DNA of 19,934 bases, taken from NCBI GenBank assembly GCA_023230525.1, contig JALNXE010000082.1:1-19934 (forward strand). The letters are read 5' to 3'. This stretch comes from Desulfobulbaceae bacterium (lineage in GTDB: Bacteria; Desulfobacterota; Desulfobulbia; Desulfobulbales; SURF-16). The stretch's first letter is position 1. Each line of letters opens with the position of its first letter. The notes under the pieces are model-generated. The model saw only the letters and a list, made by a program, of their open reading frames with translations, ran no database searches and was not told the origin of the DNA. Shown here one piece after another: positions 1-6,797 of the stretch. The position numbers and the translations under genes were made by a program.

Positions 1-324
1 GCTGAAGTCCCAGAGCTTGGCATTTTATCCCGCAGGGAAATAAGTGCCTTGATTGGTGTTGCCCCGTTTAATCGCGATTCAGGCCAAATGCGGGGCAAGC
101 GTATTATTTTTGGCGGTCGGGCCAACGTCCGCCGGGTGCTCTACATGGCTACCTTGGCCGCCATCCGTTTCAATCAGGTTATCCAGAGGTTTTATGAGCG
201 TCTCGTTGCTGCCGGAAAGCCAAAAAAAGTTGCTATAGTCGCTTGTATGCGTAAACTCCTCACCATCCTTAACGCGATGGTGAAATCCCAAAAAAAATGG
301 GATGAATCTTTACATTTAACTTGA
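1..324 (+). mobile_element. IS110-family transposase, C-terminal part (5' end outside window)
   Basis: The frame is open from base 1, so this is the last 107 residues of a longer protein. It contains the C-terminal Transposase_20 (IS116/IS110/IS902) signature: GVAPFNRDSG, then a basic stretch, RGKR...GGRANVRRVLYMA, and near the end FYERLVAAGKPKKVAIVACMRKLL. IS110-family enzymes are DEDD-type recombinases whose N-terminal RuvC-like catalytic half would lie upstream of the window. The TTG at 49 is internal and not the start. The gene ends at the TGA at 322-324. No terminal inverted repeat is evident downstream, which fits IS110 elements, many of which lack them. Whether the element is intact cannot be judged here. 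Confidence 0.9.
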
Positions 325-470
325 CCCCAAAGACAGTTGCTCAAGGGGGTACTGAAAAGAGTGCCGTTTTGGTTTTCAGAATGACCGTGTTATTTTTTTA
401 CAACGGCTTACCATAACACCATGACATCAAATCAGACAAGGGGTTCTCATTTACACCCCGTAGAGCATTC

Positions 471-2789
471 ATGTTGAAAAAATCGTTTCTCACCATTCTG
501 TTATTGGCAGTGTTGGCATTTGCCAACGCTTTTTTATCTCAACCGGCCTGCGCCGCTGATCCGGTTGTCGCAGAAAATAATCAGGAAAGCGCCCCTGCGG
601 TATCCCCCCAGAGCGCCATCGAAGAAAAGCTGAAAAAAATCCAACAGCTGCTGGCAGACAGCAGATCAGAAAAGACAGCTGCCCTCTCCCGGCAGTTAAA
701 TATTCCCGAGGACAAGTTTCAGGAAAAAATCGTTGTTCTGCAGGAAATCGAGGCAACCTACCAGCGGCAGCTCACCGCGCTGACCAAACAGGCTTCCCTG
801 GGCCAGGAGCTAAAAAACCTGAGCGAACAGATCGACTCCAACAAGGGGGTCCTGGTGTCGCAACTTCCGCCCTATTCCCTCACCGCCTATGACCTGTATC
901 TTGATCAACTTGACAAGATGCAGCAAAGGGAGAATGCGGCATCCGCCGCCCAGCAAAACGACAAGAAAAATCTCGATGATGCCCATGCCAATGTGAACGC
1001 AGCATCCCAGCGGCTGCGGCAGGAAGTGGAAAAAGTCGAACAGGAAGGAACAGGTGATTCGCCTGCGCAGAACATGCAAATCACCATTACCAGACTGAAA
1101 AATGAACAGTCGGAAGCAACCCTGGACCTCAATGGTTTTATTTTAGAAAACAGCAAAATTGAACTGCAGATTGCCCAACAGCAAAAAAACATCGCCCGGC
1201 AACAGGTTGACTGGGTCAGATCCCGTCTCGCCTTTGATGAACAGGACCTGCAGGAACGGCTGAAACTGCTTGATGGCCTGAGACAGAAACTCAAGACGCT
1301 CATGGCCTCCCTGGCCGCGAAGCAGCAGGAGGTGGAGGATACCTGGCTCAAGGCCCAGCAGGAATACAGTGACACGGGCATTGATGATGAACTGAAAAAA
1401 GAACGAAGCAAATCCTGGCTGGACGCCCGTCAGTCATGGCGCGACACCTATCAGCAGCTCCTGGAGCAGACCGAAAATTCACTGCGCCTCATCTCCCGGG
1501 GCGAGCAGACCTGGCAACGACGCTATGCAATGATCAAGGGAGAGGTGAATTACGACGAATTCGACCAGTGGGAGAAGGAAACCGTCGAGTCTTTAGACAA
1601 CATAAACCGACTCATCACCATGGCGCAAAACTCCCAGAACAGCCTGCAACCGCAAATCACCTCCGTGAAAATGCAGCTTGCCTTGCAGGGGTTTGATCCG
1701 GTTATCGCCCGAAACCAGCGCACCATGCTGGAAGCCCTCGACAAGCTGCTGGAACACACGGTTGAATATCTCTCCCGGCTGCAAACCATGGCCCGTTTTG
1801 AAAACCGTTTTCTCGCGGAAATCCAGGCCAGACAGCAAAGCATCAAGGTGACCGATATCCTGGGTAAGGTGGCCACCAAATTTCTCAACATGCTTGATTA
1901 TGAAGTGTGGGTCATTGACGATCAGTCAGTTACCGTGAAGAAGGTCATTGTCGCCCTGCTGATTCTCTCCATCGGCCTGCTGCTCGCCAAATTCATCTCC
2001 CGTTTCACCACCGACCGGATTCTGCTGCGCACCAAGCTGGATGAAAGCGACCGCGCCATTTTCGACAGGATTCTCTATATCCTGATGCTGGTTCTCATCG
2101 TCCTCTTCGCCCTGCACACGGTCAACATCCCGCTCACCGCCCTCACCTTTCTCGGCGGCGCCTTTGCCATCGGCGTCGGTTTCGGCACCCAGAACCTGCT
2201 GAACAATTTCATCAGCGGCTTTATCATCATGCTGGAGCGCCCCGTCAAGATCGGCGACACCATTGAATTTGAAAGCACCATCGGCGCCATCGAGGAAATC
2301 GGCATCCGCTGCACCAAGATACGCACGGCCGGCAACGTGCACATCCTGGTTCCCAACAGCAGCCTGCTGGAGAAAAATATCGTCAACTGGACCCTGTCGG
2401 ACCAGGTAATCCGCTGCCAGGTCAGGGTCGGCGTCGCCTATGGCTCAGAGGTCCGGGAGGTGTCAAAGCTGCTTTACCAAGCCGTTGCCGAACACGGGAA
2501 AATCCTGAAAAAACCGGAACCGATTGTCATCTTCAACGATTTCGGCGACAGCGCCCTGATATTTGACGTCTATTACTGGATACGGCTGGGCGACAACCGC
2601 ATGGAAAAAATGATCATCGAAAGCGATGTGCGCTTTCTCATTGAAAAACATCTCCGCGAGGGCGGCATCAGCATCCCCTTTCCCCAGCGGGATATCCATC
2701 TTGACACCACGCAGCCGCTCAACTTACGGATTTTGCAGGACAGCGGCGAACCGCAGGCCAAAGACGGGGTTGCCACCCATGAACAATAA
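471..2789 (+). CDS. MscS-family mechanosensitive channel with long periplasmic coiled-coil domain (MscK/KefA-like)
   Basis: This 772-aa protein begins with a signal peptide (hydrophobic core about residues 6-22, likely cleavage after ACA near 29). A Gln/Glu/Lys-rich, largely helical periplasmic region follows (about 40-470) with strong coiled-coil character. The channel core is C-terminal: a TM segment at about 487-510, another at 533-551, and the pore-lining TM3 region from about 556 with the Gly/Ala-rich GGAFAIGVGFGTQNLLNNFISG pattern (split here by family convention into a pore helix and a cytosolic helix). The MscS beta domain follows, including RPVKIGDTIEF and VPNSSLL. MscS channels release solutes on hypo-osmotic shock. 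It is shorter than E. coli MscK (about 1,120 aa), so exact subfamily is uncertain. The ATG at 471 is chosen for the signal peptide; the Shine-Dalgarno sequence is weak. A phospholipase gene follows 66 nt downstream on the same strand, suggesting co-transcription. Confidence 0.9.
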   Translation: MLKKSFLTILLLAVLAFANAFLSQPACAADPVVAENNQESAPAVSPQSAIEEKLKKIQQLLADSRSEKTAALSRQLNIPEDKFQEKIVVLQEIEATYQRQLTALTKQASLGQELKNLSEQIDSNKGVLVSQLPPYSLTAYDLYLDQLDKMQQRENAASAAQQNDKKNLDDAHANVNAASQRLRQEVEKVEQEGTGDSPAQNMQITITRLKNEQSEATLDLNGFILENSKIELQIAQQQKNIARQQVDWVRSRLAFDEQDLQERLKLLDGLRQKLKTLMASLAAKQQEVEDTWLKAQQEYSDTGIDDELKKERSKSWLDARQSWRDTYQQLLEQTENSLRLISRGEQTWQRRYAMIKGEVNYDEFDQWEKETVESLDNINRLITMAQNSQNSLQPQITSVKMQLALQGFDPVIARNQRTMLEALDKLLEHTVEYLSRLQTMARFENRFLAEIQARQQSIKVTDILGKVATKFLNMLDYEVWVIDDQSVTVKKVIVALLILSIGLLLAKFISRFTTDRILLRTKLDESDRAIFDRILYILMLVLIVLFALHTVNIPLTALTFLGGAFAIGVGFGTQNLLNNFISGFIIMLERPVKIGDTIEFESTIGAIEEIGIRCTKIRTAGNVHILVPNSSLLEKNIVNWTLSDQVIRCQVRVGVAYGSEVREVSKLLYQAVAEHGKILKKPEPIVIFNDFGDSALIFDVYYWIRLGDNRMEKMIIESDVRFLIEKHLREGGISIPFPQRDIHLDTTQPLNLRILQDSGEPQAKDGVATHEQ

Positions 2790-2855
2790 CCTTTGCGGAG
2801 CCTGTTGCGGCAGACCACATCACCCGGCACACATGACATGCCCGAGAAATGCGCC

Positions 2856-3932
2856 ATGAAAAAGATACTCACCTTCACTCCCGCCGCCCTGCTGCTGTCA
2901 CACCTTGCAGCCCCTGTCACCTGGGCGGCCGGAGATTTCACCAGTTACCAGGAATGCCTGGCGGAGACCATGAAAACCACGGCTGATTCCATGACCGTGA
3001 GCCAGGTAAAGCAGTCCTGCAGCCCATATCTCCTGCCGGAAGACCCGGCGGAAGCCCCGGAGATAGAGGCTGCAGAGGAGGCTGCTTCTCTATTGGTCCC
3101 GGCGACAGAGGAACTGCCTGCCGTAACCCGCCGGGTCACCTATGAGTCCCGGAATCAGGGGAAACTTTTCGCCATCATTCCGCACAAACCCAATTACCTC
3201 CTGCTGGCCAGTTACAACGACAACCTGAGCGGCGAGGGCCTGGAGCTTGAAGACAGCGAGCTTGACCACACCGAGGTGAAGTTCCAGCTGAGCTTCAAGG
3301 TGCCCCTGGCCAGAAACCTGTTCAGCAAAGACAATGGCAACCTTTATGCCGCCTACACCATGAAATCATTGTGGCAGGCCTACAACGACGACATCTCAAG
3401 TCCCTTTCGCGAAACCAACCATGAGCCGGAAATCTTTCTTTCCCTGCGCAGCAACCGGGAGATTTTCGGGCTCAACAACCCCTATATCCTGGCCGGCCTC
3501 TCCCACCAGTCAAACGGACGGGGCGGCGACCGCTCCCGCAGCTGGAACCGCCTCTATCTTGACTTTATCTTCCAGCGGGGCGATTTCGCCCTGAGCATCA
3601 AACCCTGGTACCGGCTGCCCGAGGAAAGCAAAGACTACCTGGGTGATCCGGGCGGGGACGACAATCCCGACATCTCCGCCTATATGGGTTATGGCGAGCT
3701 GACCGGCGCCTGGTCGAAATACGGCCATACCCTGAGCATCATGCTCCGCAACAATCTGCGCGACAGCAACAACCGCGGGGCAGTGGAGCTGGGCTGGAGC
3801 TTTCCCCTGGGCGAGACGTTGCCGCTGAAAGGCTATATGCAGTATTTCAACGGCTACGGCGAATCACTCATCGACTACAACCACTCGGTCAACCGCATCG
3901 GCCTCGGCGTGCTGCTGTCCGACTGGCTCTAG
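2856..3932 (+). CDS. pldA: Outer-membrane phospholipase A (OMPLA)
   Basis: The 358-aa protein has a signal peptide (MKKI..., cleavage probably after TWA-A near 24-25) and a C-terminal OMPLA beta-barrel. The active site is visible: H217 and S219 in SHQSNGR, and N231 in SWNR. The spacing is identical to His142/Ser144/Asn156 of E. coli PldA. The enzyme is a calcium-dependent, dimerisation-activated barrel that hydrolyses phospholipids misplaced in the outer leaflet. About 100 residues precede the barrel, including an acidic Pro/Glu/Ala-rich linker (PEDPAEAPEIEAAEEAA), longer than in the E. coli enzyme. The frame is open upstream to a TTG at 2793, but the ATG at 2856 is preferred because it directly begins the signal peptide. 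The mscS gene lies upstream, and the permease gene starts 24 nt downstream. Confidence 0.93.
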   Translation: MKKILTFTPAALLLSHLAAPVTWAAGDFTSYQECLAETMKTTADSMTVSQVKQSCSPYLLPEDPAEAPEIEAAEEAASLLVPATEELPAVTRRVTYESRNQGKLFAIIPHKPNYLLLASYNDNLSGEGLELEDSELDHTEVKFQLSFKVPLARNLFSKDNGNLYAAYTMKSLWQAYNDDISSPFRETNHEPEIFLSLRSNREIFGLNNPYILAGLSHQSNGRGGDRSRSWNRLYLDFIFQRGDFALSIKPWYRLPEESKDYLGDPGGDDNPDISAYMGYGELTGAWSKYGHTLSIMLRNNLRDSNNRGAVELGWSFPLGETLPLKGYMQYFNGYGESLIDYNHSVNRIGLGVLLSDWL

Positions 3933-3955
3933 CTTTTCGCCCGCCAAGGAACTTC

Positions 3956-5188
3956 ATGCCGTCGCCCGCTGTCATCATCTTCCTGGTCACCTACCTGGGG
4001 GTCGCCCTGGGCCGCATCCCCGGCCTGACCCTGGACCGGACCGGCATTGCCCTGCTCGGGGCCATCGCCATGATCATCAGCGGAACCGTACCCCTCGAGT
4101 CCGCCCTGGCGGCCATCGATCTGCCGACCATTGTCCTGCTCTACGCCCTGATGATCCTCTCGGCCCAGCTCCGCCTCGGCGGCTTCTATACCTGGGTTGC
4201 CGCCAAAAGCACCGCCCTGCTTGACCGGCCCCGGCGTTTTCTGCTGATCAGCATGCTGCTCGCCGCTCTGCTTTCCGCCCTGCTGGCCAATGATATCATC
4301 TGCCTGGCCTTTACCCCGGTGCTGACCATGGCACTCATCCGGGCCGGGCTCAACCCCCTGCCCTTTCTGCTGGGGCTTGCCGCGGCGAGCAACATCGGCT
4401 CCGCGGCCACCATCATCGGCAATCCCCAGAACATGCTCATCGGCCAGATCGGCCGCCTGCCCTTTGGCCACTTCCTCTTCTGGTGCGCCCCGCCATCGCT
4501 GATCGCCCTGGCCGGCTCCTATTTCATCATCTGCGCCCTCTACCGCAACCGGTTCACCAGGGCCGCCAAGGCCCGGCTTCCACCCCCGGCGCAGGACTGG
4601 CCGGTCTTCAACCTGTGGCAGACCGGCAAAGGGCTGATCGCCGTAGCCGTGCTGCTTGTCCTGTTTTTTACCGGGATCCCGCGGGAACTCTCGGCCATCG
4701 CCGTGGCGGGCTTTCTGCTCTGCAGCAGGAAAATGCGTTCCCGGCAGATGATGGAGCTGGTGGACTGGCACCTCATCACCCTGTTCTGCGCCCTCTTTAT
4801 CGTGGTGCAGGGCATTGCGGCCGAAGATGTCCCGAGCCGTATCATCGGGGCCATAGGCAGCAGGGGTTTTGACCTGACCAGTTCCGCCACCCTAGCTGCG
4901 GTCTCCACCATCATGAGCAACCTGGTCAGCAACGTGCCGGCCGTCATGCTGCTCATCCGTTTTCTCGATCCGGCCCAGCCCCATCAGTGGTACGTGCTGG
5001 CCCTGTCCAGCACCTTTGCCGGCAATCTGATTGTCATCGGCAGCATCGCCAACCTCATTGTCATTGAACAGGCGAAAAAACTCGGCGTGGTTATCACCTT
5101 CCGGGAGCACGCCCGCACCGGGGTGCCGGTGACGCTCTTTTCCCTGCTGGTGCTGGCCCTGTACGCCCTGATTTTCAGCCCCGGCTGA
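3956..5188 (+). CDS. Inner-membrane anion permease of the SLC13/CitMHS/ArsB (ion transporter) superfamily
   Basis: This 410-aa protein is hydrophobic almost throughout, with about 10-12 predicted TM segments. It shows the two re-entrant hairpin motifs of the ion transporter superfamily: SNIGSAATIIGNPQN at about residues 144-159 and SNLVSNVPAVMLL at about 320-333. These pair as substrate and Na+/H+ binding elements in SLC13, NhaD and ArsB relatives. The substrate (dicarboxylate, sulfate, arsenite or other anion) cannot be told from the sequence, and no arsR/arsC/arsA neighbours are present, so I do not call it arsB. The ATG at 3956 has an AAGGA Shine-Dalgarno sequence 5 nt upstream and lies 24 nt after pldA, suggesting one operon with mscS and pldA. 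Confidence 0.85.
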   Translation: MPSPAVIIFLVTYLGVALGRIPGLTLDRTGIALLGAIAMIISGTVPLESALAAIDLPTIVLLYALMILSAQLRLGGFYTWVAAKSTALLDRPRRFLLISMLLAALLSALLANDIICLAFTPVLTMALIRAGLNPLPFLLGLAAASNIGSAATIIGNPQNMLIGQIGRLPFGHFLFWCAPPSLIALAGSYFIICALYRNRFTRAAKARLPPPAQDWPVFNLWQTGKGLIAVAVLLVLFFTGIPRELSAIAVAGFLLCSRKMRSRQMMELVDWHLITLFCALFIVVQGIAAEDVPSRIIGAIGSRGFDLTSSATLAAVSTIMSNLVSNVPAVMLLIRFLDPAQPHQWYVLALSSTFAGNLIVIGSIANLIVIEQAKKLGVVITFREHARTGVPVTLFSLLVLALYALIFSPG

Positions 5189-5340
5189 CCCGGGATATGT
5201 GGGAGCGAGGCCAGGCCCGCGATTAAATATTTCCGCCGTTTCATATTGATCCGTCCCTTCCGGCTCCTTATCTTTAAGGAAACGAGCATCTTCACTTTTG
5301 CCGCACCCGAAGCCAAATACAAGCAAGAGGAGCACGACAC

Positions 5341-5796
5341 ATGGCATCATTTTTCCGCACAGCCGGGCTGCTGATATTTTTCCTGGCAGGTCTGCTGCCG
5401 CCATTGCAGGCAAGGGATCTTTCCAGTTACGCTTTTGTCCGGGAAGACGGCTCGCTTGAGGTGAGCAGAAATAAAATCTGGTTATACGGCATTTACATTC
5501 CGCCAACGGACCGCACCTGCCGCACTTACGAGAGTCCCATTGTCTGCGGCCCCAGGGCAATCCTGGCCCTTGATTTCAAAATCGGCTCTTTTTTTGTCGA
5601 CTGCGAAAAAAAGGGGGAAAACGAGGATGGCAGCCTGGTCGCGCTGTGCCGGGTGAAGAATGAGGATCTGAGTTCCTGGATGCTCCAGCAGGGCTGGGCC
5701 GTTGCCCTGCCGGATGCCCCGGTGGAATATCAGGCCCTGGAAAAAATCGCCCGGGCCAGGGGCAAGGGAATGTGGGGCAAGGTAATCGGGCCTTAA
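5341..5796 (+). CDS. Secreted SNase-fold (thermonuclease-like) protein, catalytic residues apparently missing
   Basis: The 151-aa protein has a signal peptide with cleavage likely at LQA|R (residues 24/25), so it is periplasmic or secreted. The rest matches the staphylococcal nuclease OB-fold pattern: a strand and turn at IWLYGIYIPP (46-55, the RLxGIDxPE region), CGPRAILAL, a DG-turn strand GSLVALCRV (97-105), SSWMLQQGWAVAL, and a closing ARARGKGMWG. In the enzyme family the catalytic triad is Arg-Glu-Arg. By eye the positions of Arg35, Glu43 and Arg87 hold W47, a residue in P55-T56, and S98, so nuclease activity is doubtful. Four Cys (60, 69, 88, 103) could form disulfides. The ATG at 5341 has a GAGGAG Shine-Dalgarno sequence 8 nt upstream. 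A 152-nt gap separates it from the permease. Confidence 0.8.
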   Translation: MASFFRTAGLLIFFLAGLLPPLQARDLSSYAFVREDGSLEVSRNKIWLYGIYIPPTDRTCRTYESPIVCGPRAILALDFKIGSFFVDCEKKGENEDGSLVALCRVKNEDLSSWMLQQGWAVALPDAPVEYQALEKIARARGKGMWGKVIGP

Positions 5797-5836
5797 ACTC
5801 CTGCCCAGGCCAAGCGATCACCGGCCCGCTTTGGAA

Positions 5837-5903
5837 TTTCCTGCCAGCCGCCACGGCACGGCAGGAAAAAAAGTGCCCATTTTTACCGGGCCACTCACTT
5901 TTT
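5837..5903. terminator. Hairpins between convergent genes (possible terminator)
   Basis: Two inverted repeats fill the convergent gap. TTTCCTGCC (5837-5845) pairs perfectly with GGCAGGAAA (5860-5868). AAAAAGTG (5868-5875) pairs with CACTTTTT (5896-5903), which gives a T-run on the plus strand just after the second stem and overlaps the stop codon of the DUF2293 gene. The position after the SNase-like gene fits a plus-strand terminator. Free energies were not computed. Confidence 0.45.
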
Positions 5904-6566
5904 CAGGGCTTTCTTTAATGGGCAAGCAGGGGAGGGGTCAAGCCCTTCTCTATAGGCCTTCAGTAACTCCACCGACCGATTGGCCAGCATTCTTCTGACC
6001 TCCCGTCTCTTGCCCTTAATCCGGGGAATCCTCATCGACTCATAAGCGGTGGTTTGATGCCTCATCCAGGCGATTACGGCTTTTGCCGCCCGCTCCTCGA
6101 CAGGGATCATGGCGGTCCGCGCCACTGTTCCGCTGCCCACGGGTACCGCATGAGCGGTAACAGCCGCGGCCATCTCCTTTTCCAACTCCCGATGTCTTGA
6201 GGCAAAGGCGAGAAAGGCGCGGACTTCCAGGCGGAATTGCTCCTCGTACTCAGCCTGTTTCCTGCCCCGGCGCTGCCGGTCGCCGTCTAATTTCTTTTTG
6301 TATGCCTCTGTTGCACGAACCGCCTCGACCTCCTGCCTGGCCAAGGCTATCGTTTCTTCCGGCGCCCAGATTCCTGTGGAGATGATGCGCCGCCCCCTTT
6401 GCGCCTGCACCCGCCAGAAAATGCCTTTGGCTGTTACCTTTCGGGTGATGCCGGCATCGCCTGCGGCAAGGAAAGCCCACCCGGCCGGGGGAGACAATTT
6501 CTCGCCGTTTTCACCAATAAGAGTCCCGTTCAAACCGGGCTTAACGATTTTATTTCCTTGTTCCAT
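5895..6566 (-). CDS. DUF2293 domain-containing protein
   Basis: This 223-aa, basic, cytosolic protein is recognised as DUF2293 family. The N-terminal part contains PPAGWAFLAAGDAGITRKVTAKG and the IISTGIWAPEETI segment. A charged helical middle follows, and the conserved C-terminal block is TAHAVPVGSGTVARTAMIPVEERA...VIAWMRHQTTAYESMRIPRIKGKRREVRRMLA. Function is not known to me. The charge suggests nucleic-acid contact, but that is only a guess. The frame is open to a GTG at 6602. The ATG at 6566 is preferred because a GGAGAGG Shine-Dalgarno sequence lies 3 nt before it. It sits downstream of recD2 on the same strand with a 231-nt gap containing a palindrome, so co-transcription is uncertain. 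Confidence 0.85.
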   Translation of the reverse strand: MEQGNKIVKPGLNGTLIGENGEKLSPPAGWAFLAAGDAGITRKVTAKGIFWRVQAQRGRRIISTGIWAPEETIALARQEVEAVRATEAYKKKLDGDRQRRGRKQAEYEEQFRLEVRAFLAFASRHRELEKEMAAAVTAHAVPVGSGTVARTAMIPVEERAAKAVIAWMRHQTTAYESMRIPRIKGKRREVRRMLANRSVELLKAYREGLDPSPACPLKKALKK

Positions 6567-6651
6567 AGACCTCTCCGTTGGTGATGATTGCAATTCGTCC
6601 ACTGCTCAGCGCCTGATCACAAATGGCAGGAGCACAACAACAATGATGATC

Positions 6652-6770
6652 TCGTAAAAAGTCTGTTTTCACCACAGAGCACGCAGAGATCACAGAGAAA
6701 ATATTTTTATTTTCAGCAAGTTATCTCTGTGGGCTTTGTGCTCTCTGTGGTTAATTTTCAGTTTTTACGA
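6652..6770. repeat. 119-bp imperfect palindrome between recD2 and the DUF2293 gene
   Basis: The left arm begins TCGTAAAAA (6652-6660) and carries ACCACAGAGCAC followed by CAGAG and CACAGAGA. The right arm, read on the other strand, carries the same order: TCGTAAAAA (6762-6770), ACCACAGAGAGCAC, and CACAGAGATAA. The arms meet around 6705-6719. CACAGAG-type repeats are, in my recollection, scattered through intergenic regions of many bacterial genomes. It lies 28 nt after the recD2 stop, so the transcript would fold into a long hairpin that could terminate or stabilise the recD2 mRNA. No open frame lies inside it. Confidence 0.8.
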
Positions 6771-6797
6771 ATTCATCAACAATTGCTGAGTCCCTTA

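Noticed and set aside
2793..2855. TTG start 21 codons upstream for the phospholipase
   Set aside because: It would place a polar extension ahead of a normal signal peptide; the ATG at 2856 gives a standard signal sequence.
3929..4771. Long minus-strand frame of 280 codons opposite the permease gene
   Set aside because: Low-complexity Gly/Gln/Asp-rich product typical of the antisense of a GC-rich membrane-protein gene; the plus strand has the real motifs and ribosome site.
3956..5188. Assignment of the permease as arsB (arsenite efflux)
   Set aside because: The fold is shared by SLC13, NhaD and CitMHS proteins, and no other ars gene is nearby.
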